A stretch of DNA of 5,053 nucleotides from CAZSWR01 sp964610885 (lineage in GTDB: Bacteria; Bacteroidota; Ignavibacteria; Kapaibacteriales; UBA2268): NCBI GenBank assembly GCA_964610885.1, contig CAZSWR010000141.1:1-5053 (forward strand). Reading direction: 5' to 3'. Shown piece after piece: positions 1 to 5,003 of the stretch (positions are counted from its first letter, which is position 1; every line of letters begins with the position of its first letter). The notes under the pieces were generated by a model. That model saw only the letters and a list, made by a program, of their open reading frames with translations, was not told the DNA's origin and ran no database searches. Made by a program: the position numbers and the translations under genes.

Positions 1-95
1 GATAATAGCCATTTTTTTTGAATTTTTCAAATTAAATCTTTTTGGACAAGTGTGGCATTTAATATCTTTTATTACAGTGTCGAGAATGGGTTGAG
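1..95. other. Intergenic AT-rich DNA downstream of the propeller-like gene
   Basis: This short non-coding stretch lies beyond the stop codon of the minus-strand gene and runs off the window. It is AT-rich with T-runs on the plus strand. The only structure seen is a weak 6-bp hairpin (TTTGAA, loop TTT, TTCAAA) near position 20. Read in the direction of the minus-strand gene it is followed by A residues rather than T residues, so it is not a convincing terminator for that gene. Confidence 0.5.
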
Positions 96-785
96 TTAGT
101 ATTTTTCAATAACCTCATTTTTTTCGAATATCCAATAATCACTTTTCCCATTCTCAATCTTAAGTGGCATCAATACACCGACCCTTCCGTCAGGATACGG
201 AGCAAAGGGGCAATTGCCATCCATATAAGAAATATAACCCAGGCCGTCATTTGCATATATAGTACTGAAATCACCATCCTTGAATTTAAGAATTTCGCAC
301 CTTTGAATGTCGTCTGTTTGGTTTTGAATACTCGTAGTAATCCAAAGCGTACCTTCAGAATCGAAGGTAGAGTTTTCGAATAATCGATAATCTGAATATA
401 TGTCTTTTATGTTATATACAGTCCATGCAGCCCCGGAATACTTGTATAGATATTTGCCTGTAAGCCAGATATTCCCTTCAGAATCAAAGAGTACCTGTCC
501 GAATGAAGTAACAACGTTTTCTTCTTTTTCATTAACGACACATTTTGTTGGCAGCTTAGACCATACATTATCTCTGCGCACATATACATGAGTAGTATAT
601 AATCCGGTTGAATTATCTTTCACGCCCATGGCCATTACTACAATGTCGTTGCCTTTAACGTCCATGTCGTGAAGGGCATATTCAGTATCGAAAACGTAAT
701 CGTCATATTTCAATCCGTAATCTTTTGCAAATGATGCAATTCCGGATAATAAAACAAATACCGTTATTAAAAGTATCTTTTTCAT
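96..785 (-). CDS. Exported protein with two-component-regulator-propeller-like repeats
   Basis: The protein has 229 residues when started at the ATG at 785, which follows AGGAG with a 6-base spacer. The upstream in-frame ATG at 842 has no such site and would put 19 polar residues before the signal peptide. It begins MKKILLITVFVLLSG and continues to an Ala-Ser-Phe-Ala/Lys junction, a typical signal peptidase I site, so the mature chain probably starts near residue 21 outside the inner membrane. At least two repeats of the form FDSEGxxW(L/I)T, followed by YKYSGAAWTVY or ILKFKDGDFSTIY, resemble the blades of two-component regulator propellers. About 200 mature residues is short for a full propeller, so it may hold only a few blades or may oligomerise. 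No catalytic motif is visible. It is the second gene of a two-gene unit, 11 bases after the cysteine-rich gene. Function is unknown; the exported, blade-like reading is fairly safe. Confidence 0.75.
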   Translation of the reverse strand: MKKILLITVFVLLSGIASFAKDYGLKYDDYVFDTEYALHDMDVKGNDIVVMAMGVKDNSTGLYTTHVYVRRDNVWSKLPTKCVVNEKEENVVTSFGQVLFDSEGNIWLTGKYLYKYSGAAWTVYNIKDIYSDYRLFENSTFDSEGTLWITTSIQNQTDDIQRCEILKFKDGDFSTIYANDGLGYISYMDGNCPFAPYPDGRVGVLMPLKIENGKSDYWIFEKNEVIEKY

Positions 786-790
786 ATTTA

Positions 791-798
791 TCTCCTTT
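791..798 (-). promoter_or_regulatory. Shine-Dalgarno site overlapping the upstream stop codon
   Basis: On the minus strand this reads AAAGGAGA, six bases before the ATG at 785. It overlaps the TAA stop (797-799) of the cysteine-rich gene, which favours translational coupling. It also decides the start of the propeller-like gene against the upstream ATG at 842. Confidence 0.8.
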
Positions 799-1459
799 AG
801 TTGCATCCGTCCAAGCACGGAACGGGGGCACCTGTTATGCAATCATTAAAATTAAAATTACTTGAGCCTGAGCAATCAGTTCCGGGATACTTTTGTTTGA
901 ATATTTTAGACAAAACAGGGCCTGACTTGTCGCATTTGAACCTGTAAACTTTTTGACAGCAGGAGGTACAGCATGGTTGCCTCTGCAAAATGACATGATA
1001 AGTAACCCCATCTTTTTCATAATATTCAGGCGTTATAGTTGGGTCGTCAGAGCATTCTACTTTTTGATTTTCGTCTATCGTAGCAAGGCATTTTGTTTGC
1101 ATTGTGCAGTTTGACGTATATACCAAGGCAACATCAAAGTATTCGTTAGTCCCATCACAAAACCCTGCATTTTTGGCAGCAATTTGATAAATAAGATGCA
1201 GTTCGACAATTTCTTTAGCAGCTGAGTCTGTGATTTGTTTTGAATCATTTTTAAACACACTCCAATCTAAAGCAATTTCAAGTCCGGTCTTGCTCGGCCG
1301 AGTATAGTAATCAACCCTGAATAGGTCAGAATTAAAACCCCAAGGTATTCCATATTCTTGGGTTTCGCTCCATCCAGATTTTTCTGGCTAACAGTTCGGA
1401 ATGACATTTTGCGACAGTAAAGTCAATGGAAACAATAAAAACAATAAATACTTTAACAT
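797..1459 (-). pseudogene. Secreted cysteine-rich protein gene interrupted by an in-frame TAG
   Basis: Translation from the ATG at 1459 gives the signal peptide MLKYLLFLLFPLTLLSQ, then six residues ending PNC, then TAG at codon 24 (1388-1390). The same frame continues without another stop for 196 codons to TAA at 797-799. The frame is unbroken, the start has a perfect AGGAGG site, and the post-stop segment looks like protein (PEKSGWSETQEYG, then DLFRVDYYTRP). The region after the stop carries 13 cysteines, including a CCxxCC motif and a final PCLDGC, which suggests a disulfide-rich or metal-binding exported protein. I do not recognise the family. It is the first gene of a pair with the propeller-like gene. 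It could be a recent nonsense pseudogene, a sequencing or assembly error, or a readthrough gene. An internal GTG at 1258 would give a 153-residue product with no signal peptide and a poorly placed ribosome site, so I do not favour it. Confidence 0.72.
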
Positions 1460-1463
1460 AATA

Positions 1464-1469
1464 CCTCCT
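1464..1469 (-). promoter_or_regulatory. Strong Shine-Dalgarno site of the interrupted cysteine-rich gene
   Basis: The minus strand reads AGGAGG, then TATT, then the ATG at 1459. This perfect site marks the true start of the cysteine-rich gene upstream of the TAG codon and supports a single original gene rather than one beginning at the internal GTG at 1258. Confidence 0.8.
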
Positions 1470-1473
1470 TTGA

Positions 1474-1810
1474 AGATCAAACAACTATTTGTATTTTGTT
1501 TGAAATAACACATCTCATTTAAATAGGGAATATATTATTCCTGCTATTATTTATTGACATGAAGGATGTTGTGCTAATTTCATCCTATGTTCGAGAAATG
1601 ATATTTCAAATTAATTATCCGTTGATTGTATATTGTGCAGTAGAAATAGCTTTCAATAATGATAGCAATTTAAAAAGCATATTAATAATATCCAAATAGT
1701 ATTTTTATATTTTCAATTAAATAAATATTATAAGCATTACTGCGTTGCATTTTATTTATACCCGAGGCATTCATAATTCAATTATTATTATTGCGAATAT
1801 AATTATGACT
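1474..1810. other. AT-rich intergenic region upstream of the minus-strand gene pair
   Basis: These bases contain no open frame of useful length and are strongly AT-rich, with long A/T runs around 1670-1740. The promoter of the minus-strand pair should lie in the part next to 1474, but I could not place a clear sigma-70 or Bacteroidota-type (TTG, then TAnnTTTG) promoter. Apart from the bulged hairpin at 1522-1548 I see nothing definite. Confidence 0.5.
1522..1548. other. Bulged hairpin upstream of the minus-strand gene pair
   Basis: An outer 5-bp stem (AATAG at 1522-1526 with CTATT at 1544-1548) and an inner 6-bp stem (GGAATA at 1527-1532 with TATTCC at 1536-1541) enclose a TAT loop, with a two-base bulge at 1542-1543. 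It sits about 65-90 bases upstream of the start at 1459. It could be an operator, a transcript leader structure or chance in AT-rich DNA. No T-run follows on either strand, so it is not a normal terminator. Confidence 0.35.
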
Positions 1811-1997
1811 TTAGCCGTTGGGATGGATGGCCATAGAATTGGTGGGTGCATTGGTTCCATGTATGCCTCATTGGGCCAGCCATAATCCCATTATGGATGA
1901 ATCATACTCCGAACGGTTTCGGTTCTTCTGCGTGAGTTGCTGCAATGGCGCCGATTCGATTGATGGGATACTGCTTGACGAGATTCTTTTCGAATAA
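1811..1997. other. GC-richer island, possible decayed gene or element remnant
   Basis: Composition rises sharply compared with the AT-rich DNA before it. On the minus strand one frame reads KQYPINRIGAIAATHAEE and PKPFGV, then a TGA near 1899-1901, then FIHNGIMAGPMRHTWN. No start codon is present, because a TAA lies just upstream in that frame. On the plus strand a 56-codon frame runs from ATG 1827 to TAA 1995-1997, with no recognisable ribosome site; its peptide (including FRFFCVSCCNGADSIDG) is not one I recognise. A perfect 7-bp hairpin (CCATAAT, CCC, ATTATGG) lies at 1880-1896. Being open on both strands with a stop in the better-looking one fits a degenerate fragment or a non-coding repeat better than a living gene. 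Confidence 0.35.
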
Positions 1998-2022
1998 TAT
2001 TTATGGCGATGTAATTTCTAAT

Positions 2023-2110
2023 ACTCATCCGATGACTTAAAGTGATCATCCGTAATTGAAATTTTTACGTTAGTAGTCATCGGATGAGTTCAATCAGCAT
2101 ATTACCACAT
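2023..2110. repeat. Hairpin-plus-tail repeat module, copy 1
   Basis: The left arm ACTCATCCGATGACT (2023-2037) and its perfect complement AGTCATCGGATGAGT (2075-2089) form a 15-bp stem around a 37-base spacer. The spacer holds its own small stem (CGTAA 2051-2055 with TTACG 2065-2069). A tail reading CAATCAGCATATTACCACAT follows at 2091-2110. The same arms and tail recur at 2490-2578 with an unrelated spacer. Conserved stem and tail with a variable middle is the pattern of a dispersed palindromic repeat or small non-autonomous mobile element. No transposase is present in the window. Confidence 0.75.
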
Positions 2111-2131
2111 AATCACATCAACTAATCCACA

Positions 2132-2229
2132 GTTCTGACAGAACCTTCCGGTGGTTAATACCACAGCGCTTTTTGTATATGCCTAAGGTGTTAAAACCTT
2201 CAGAAGGTCGAAAAACTACTTCGGGGTAG
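2132..2229. repeat. Run of small hairpins inside the palindromic mosaic
   Basis: Four short stems follow each other: GTTCT/AGAAC (2132-2136, 2140-2144), GTGGT-TAAT-ACCAC (2151-2164), a three-part alternating set AAGGT (2185-2189), ACCTTC (2196-2201), GAAGGT (2203-2208) in which the middle arm can pair with either side, and CTACT-TCGG-GGTAG (2216-2229, with one G-T pair). Each is weak alone, but their density over about 100 bases suggests a folded transcript or a repeat built of palindromes. A 74-codon minus-strand frame crosses this stretch, but I do not regard it as a gene. Confidence 0.45.
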
Positions 2230-2277
2230 AATCGAATCCAACGCCAACGCCTTTGCATATTAATATACGCGGTATCA

Positions 2278-2353
2278 ATGAATATTTCGCTCCTTCGGAG
2301 CTGTGCTTTTCTTAATGTTACAATTCTATGAAGATTTCGCACCTTCGGTGCCT
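2278..2353. repeat. Pair of direct repeats forming hairpins with a compensatory change
   Basis: ATGAATATTTCGCTCC (from 2278) and ATGAAGATTTCGCACC (from 2328) are near-identical copies exactly 50 bases apart. Each forms a 5-bp stem with a TTC loop: GCTCC/GGAGC at 2289-2301 and GCACC/GGTGC at 2339-2351. The two hairpins differ at the third stem pair, T-A in one and A-T in the other, so a double change keeps pairing intact. This suggests the structure itself has been conserved. Confidence 0.65.
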
Positions 2354-2410
2354 GCTATTCGTTCTGTATGATATTGTTCCATTTCAGCCTGGCTGGCTTG
2401 CTCAAGAAAA

Positions 2411-2473
2411 GGGCACGGCGTGCCGTGCACCTACAAGAATTACAAGAAGGGCGGGTTTGGAACCCGCCCCTAC
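2411..2473 (-). repeat. REP-like palindrome doublet, each headed by GTAG on the minus strand
   Basis: The first palindrome has arms GCACGG (2413-2418) and CCGTGC (2423-2428) around CGTG and is followed by CTAC at 2431-2434. The second has perfect 9-bp arms GGGCGGGTT (2449-2457) and AACCCGCCC (2461-2469) around TGG and is followed by CTAC at 2470-2473. On the minus strand each reads 5'-GTAG and then the palindrome, in the same orientation, 14 bases apart. A GTAG or GGAG foot before a GC-rich hairpin is the known hallmark of REP sequences mobilised by REP-associated tyrosine transposases (RAYT, TnpA-REP). No such transposase is encoded here, so the enzyme would have to act from elsewhere. Confidence 0.7.
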
Positions 2474-2489
2474 ATCGCGAAAGTGTTTT

Positions 2490-2578
2490 ACTCATCCGAG
2501 GACTACAAAGCCGGAGTAGCCAATAAAGCAGAAAATTCCGAAAGTCATCGGATGAGTCCAATCAGCATATTACCACAT
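2490..2578. repeat. Hairpin-plus-tail repeat module, copy 2
   Basis: The left arm ACTCATCCGAGGACT (2490-2504) differs from copy 1 by one base. The right arm AGTCATCGGATGAGT (2543-2557) and the tail to 2578 match copy 1 over 36 bases with a single mismatch (C at 2558 where copy 1 has T at 2090). The 38-base spacer (2505-2542) is unrelated to that of copy 1. The stem here has one mismatched pair. Together the two copies bracket the hairpin-rich mosaic, with corresponding arms 467-468 bases apart. Confidence 0.75.
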
Positions 2579-2605
2579 CATCCAATCAATAATCTTCCTA
2601 ATATA

Positions 2606-2627
2606 ATAATTAGAACGGCCTAATTAT
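2606..2627. other. 8-bp palindrome resembling part of the terminator after the E1 gene
   Basis: ATAATTAG (2606-2613) and CTAATTAT (2620-2627) form a stem around AACGGC. Bases 2609-2625 match 4954-4970, the right half of the terminator after the E1 gene, at 16 of 17 positions. It may be a decayed terminator or a genome-specific repeat. It lies about 75 bases before the E1 start and could influence that leader, but a role is not shown. Confidence 0.4.
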
Positions 2628-2691
2628 CTACAATATTTTATTGATATTTCAGTTTATTAGTATCTGAGTATGAATGAAATACAATGAAAAT

Positions 2692-2695
2692 GAGG
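2692..2695 (+). promoter_or_regulatory. Likely Shine-Dalgarno site of the E1 gene
   Basis: GAGG lies five bases before the ATG at 2701. The in-frame ATG at 2674 has no comparable site. This is modest evidence for starting the E1 protein at MAKNKTDNN rather than nine residues earlier. Confidence 0.5.
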
Positions 2696-2700
2696 CTGTT

Positions 2701-4824
2701 ATGGCGAAAAATAAAACTGATAATAATGAAAGCTCCGGCGCACGAAGGCGCGAGAAGATGACTTTCCTCGGAAAAGAATTTGAAATTGACCTTACTTGCG
2801 CCTTGGACATGAAGGGCATCGATAAGGATACTGTTGTGGATTGGTATCGTACGATTCATCTGGCGCGGCGAATGGACGAGAAGGCTGCGCTGTACCTGAA
2901 AATGGCAAAGGGATGGTCGTACCACGCGCCATTTGCCGGCCACGACGGGATTCAGCTTGCATTGGGCAAAACGATTCGCTCCGGTTTCGATTTCTTCTTC
3001 CCGTATTTCCGCGATTTGCTTTCGTGCATGGCCGCCGGTATTTCCATCGAAGAATTGATACTCAATGGGCTTAGCAAAGAGACAGACGTGGCCGGTGGAG
3101 GGCGCCACATGAGCAACCACTTTGCCAAACCGGAAATACGCATCCAAAATGTGTCGTCCTGCACCGGCAACCACTGCCAACACGCAGTCGGGGCTGCCCG
3201 TGCAGTCAAGAAATACGGCACAGGCGAATTGGTGTATTATTCGGGCGGAGAGAGCGCTTCGAGCGAAGGATACTTCTGGGAGGCGCTGAACTGCGCCACG
3301 CTCGAGCGGCTGCCTGTTGTCTTCGTCGTGCAAAACAATCGGTATGGCATATCCGTGCCGGTAACAGAGCAGACAGCCAATTCGAGGATATCGGACAATT
3401 ACGTAGGTTTCAAGAATTTAAAAATCATTAATTGCGACGGACGCGACCCGTTTGATTCGTGGCGGGCTATGCAGGAAGCCAAAGAATACGCTCTTTCGGG
3501 CACCGGCCCAGCGCTCGTCCATGCTGATTGCGACCGAATCGGCTCGCACTCCAATTCGGACCCGCACACGCTCTACCGATCGGACGAAGAACTGGCCGAA
3601 GTGGCCCGACGCGACCCAATGCTGCAATTCCGTTGGAGAATCCTCTCGAGCGGGTTGCTCAGCGAAGAGGAATTGCTCGCAATCGAAAAAGCAAACCAAG
3701 AAATGATTTTCGCTGCTGCCGATAGGGCAGAGTCCGCTCCGGCTGCCGACGGGAAAGGGTGGCCGCAATTCGTGCTGCCCCCGGCATACGCAAACACTGA
3801 AACAGAGATCGCGCCGGATCCGAATGGCCGAGCGATTTCGCTGCTCGAAGCGATTAATACGACGCTCAAAGAAGAATTCAGGGCGAATCCGAACACGTTC
3901 CTTTGGGGGCAAGACGTCGCCTCGAAGGAAAAGGGCGGCGTATTTAATGCCTGCAAGGGCATGCTGGCCGAATTCGGCAACGACCGAGTGTTCAATTCTC
4001 CGATAGCCGAGAATAATATTGTTGGATCGGCAAATGGATTCACTCGCTATCGGGACGATATCCGAGTGGTCGTGGAGGGCGCCGAGTTTGCTGATTATTT
4101 CTGGCCGGCGATGGACCAGCTCGTGGAGTGTTCGCACGATTACTGGCGGACGAAGGGCCAATTCTCGCCGAATATTGTTATCAGGCTCGCCAGCGGAGGC
4201 TACGTGCAGGGCGGGCTATACCATTCGCAGAACCTTGAGGGCGTGCTGGCCACATTCCCGGGCATACGCATCGTCCAGCCTGCATTCGCTTCGGACGCCG
4301 TCGGACTGCTTAGGAATGCAATCCGTTCGAAGGGAGTAACCCTATTCCTCGAGCCGAAGTTCCTGTACAACTACAAACCGGCTTCGGAGGTGCATCCTGG
4401 TGCTGATTATATTATTCCGTTCGGGCGAGCCAAGGTGCGGCGCAGTGGAAGCGACTTGTCGATCATAACATACGGTACGGCTGTGCACAATTCGCTGATT
4501 GCTGCCGCTAAACTGGCTCAGGAAGGTATCGAGGCGGAGGTTTTGGACTTGCGGTCGATTTCGCCATTGGATAAAGAGGCCATAATCGAGACAGTGAAGA
4601 AGACTTCCCGAGTGTTGATTGCCCACGAAGACAAGTTGCAGGGCGGGTTCGGCGGCGAAATCGCTGCAATTGTTTCCAAAGAGTGCTTTCGCTATCTCGA
4701 TGCGCCGGTCGAGCGCGTTGGGTCGAAATTTTCGCCGGTCGGATTTGCCAAGGATTACGAGAAAGAGATACTTCTTAATTCTGACGACGTGTTGGAAACG
4801 GCGCGTAGGGTGGTTGCATATTAA
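2701..4824 (+). CDS. 2-oxo acid dehydrogenase E1, fused alpha and beta subunits
   Basis: This 707-residue protein is a thiamine-diphosphate enzyme. It decarboxylates a 2-oxo acid (pyruvate or a branched-chain acid) and passes the acyl group to lipoyl-E2, in the cytoplasm. Residues about 40-350 are the alpha half: a GESASSEGYFW segment (183-193), 26 intervening residues and NN (212-213) match the cofactor motif GDG-x(24-27)-NN, and SHSNSDPHTLYR holds the expected loop histidine (His283). Residues about 377-540 are the beta pyrimidine-binding half, with SPIAENN (catalytic Glu437) and YHSQN (His508). Residues about 575-700 are the transketolase C-terminal domain. The fusion is common in Bacteroidota and relatives. 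The start at 2701 has a GAGG site; 2674 would add nine residues. Oddity: Asp-Gly of GDG is Glu-Ser here. E2 and E3 are not nearby, so the substrate cannot be fixed from context. Enzyme class is secure; pyruvate versus branched-chain specificity is not. Confidence 0.93.
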   Translation: MAKNKTDNNESSGARRREKMTFLGKEFEIDLTCALDMKGIDKDTVVDWYRTIHLARRMDEKAALYLKMAKGWSYHAPFAGHDGIQLALGKTIRSGFDFFFPYFRDLLSCMAAGISIEELILNGLSKETDVAGGGRHMSNHFAKPEIRIQNVSSCTGNHCQHAVGAARAVKKYGTGELVYYSGGESASSEGYFWEALNCATLERLPVVFVVQNNRYGISVPVTEQTANSRISDNYVGFKNLKIINCDGRDPFDSWRAMQEAKEYALSGTGPALVHADCDRIGSHSNSDPHTLYRSDEELAEVARRDPMLQFRWRILSSGLLSEEELLAIEKANQEMIFAAADRAESAPAADGKGWPQFVLPPAYANTETEIAPDPNGRAISLLEAINTTLKEEFRANPNTFLWGQDVASKEKGGVFNACKGMLAEFGNDRVFNSPIAENNIVGSANGFTRYRDDIRVVVEGAEFADYFWPAMDQLVECSHDYWRTKGQFSPNIVIRLASGGYVQGGLYHSQNLEGVLATFPGIRIVQPAFASDAVGLLRNAIRSKGVTLFLEPKFLYNYKPASEVHPGADYIIPFGRAKVRRSGSDLSIITYGTAVHNSLIAAAKLAQEGIEAEVLDLRSISPLDKEAIIETVKKTSRVLIAHEDKLQGGFGGEIAAIVSKECFRYLDAPVERVGSKFSPVGFAKDYEKEILLNSDDVLETARRVVAY

Positions 4825-4826
4825 AG

Positions 4827-4908
4827 TATATATAATGTTATAGGCAATCATCTGACTGTTAATCAGATGGTCTGCATGATAATAATAAAAATATATATAA
4901 TGTTATAG
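4827..4908. repeat. 17-base direct repeat flanking a stem-loop
   Basis: TATATATAATGTTATAG occurs perfectly at 4827-4843 and 4892-4908, starting 65 bases apart, immediately after the E1 stop. Between the copies lies a stem-loop: CATCTGA (4849-4855), loop CTGTTAA, TCAGATG (4863-4869). The stem-loop has no adjacent T-run, so it is not a classical terminator. Each repeat contains TATAAT, but no matching -35 box is seen at the right distance. The arrangement resembles a target duplication around a small insert, or simply two copies of an AT-rich repeat. Confidence 0.55.
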
Positions 4909-4933
4909 ACAGGAAAAAAGAGGATTGAGACGA

Positions 4934-4974
4934 TAGGCCGTGTTAATATGATGATTAGCACGGCCTAATTTTAT
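4934..4974 (+). terminator. Probable rho-independent terminator of the E1 transcript
   Basis: TAGGCCGTG (4934-4942) pairs perfectly with CACGGCCTA (4959-4967). The stem continues inward by five pairs, one of them G-T, to a loop of six bases at 4948-4953, giving 14 pairs in all. AATTTTAT follows on the plus strand. A strong GC-containing stem with a following T-rich run about 110 bases after the E1 stop fits a terminator for the plus-strand gene. The T-run is short and interrupted, so efficiency may be moderate. Confidence 0.7.
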
Positions 4975-5003
4975 GTAATGTTGAAAAGTAACGAGGGCAA
5001 ATG

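Noticed and set aside
407..591. Small open frames on both strands inside the propeller-like gene
   Set aside because: They overlap a well-supported exported protein with a ribosome site and repeats, and have no support of their own.
1075..1260. Alternative minus-strand frames inside the cysteine-rich gene
   Set aside because: They overlap the cysteine-rich frame, which is continuous with a signal peptide and strong ribosome site upstream. The alternatives show no motifs.
1554..1590. TTGACA-like box on the plus strand with TAATTT downstream
   Set aside because: The spacing to the -10-like sequence is only 15 bases, the -10 match is poor, and no gene follows on the plus strand for several hundred bases.
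2118..2342. 74-codon minus-strand open frame through the hairpin cluster
   Set aside because: It spans several palindromes and one of the repeat hairpins, has no ribosome site I can see, and its peptide is rich in Arg and Trp with no recognisable motif. It is more likely a by-product of the repeats.
2075..2578. 36-base direct repeat considered as CRISPR or as an attachment-site pair
   Set aside because: There are only two copies, 468 bases apart, with no regular spacers, no cas genes and no integrase in the window. The repeat is the right half of a longer hairpin module.
2023..2578. Retron or other reverse-transcriptase-linked structured RNA
   Set aside because: Hairpins and inverted arms invite the idea, but no reverse transcriptase or effector gene lies in the window. 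The neighbours are an E1 enzyme and secreted proteins.
2328..2623. Open frames of 63-68 codons on both strands across the REP-like palindromes
   Set aside because: They exist on both strands over the same GC-rich palindromes, lack ribosome sites, and their sequence is dictated by the repeats.
2638..4851. Long antisense and shifted frames overlapping the E1 gene (up to 247 codons)
   Set aside because: The fused E1 frame has clear family motifs throughout. The others are shadows of a GC-richer coding sequence with no domains.
4831..4901. Perfect TATAAT boxes in the two 17-base repeats as promoters
   Set aside because: Neither has a -35-like sequence at 16-18 bases upstream, and in this AT-rich stretch TATAAT is expected by chance.
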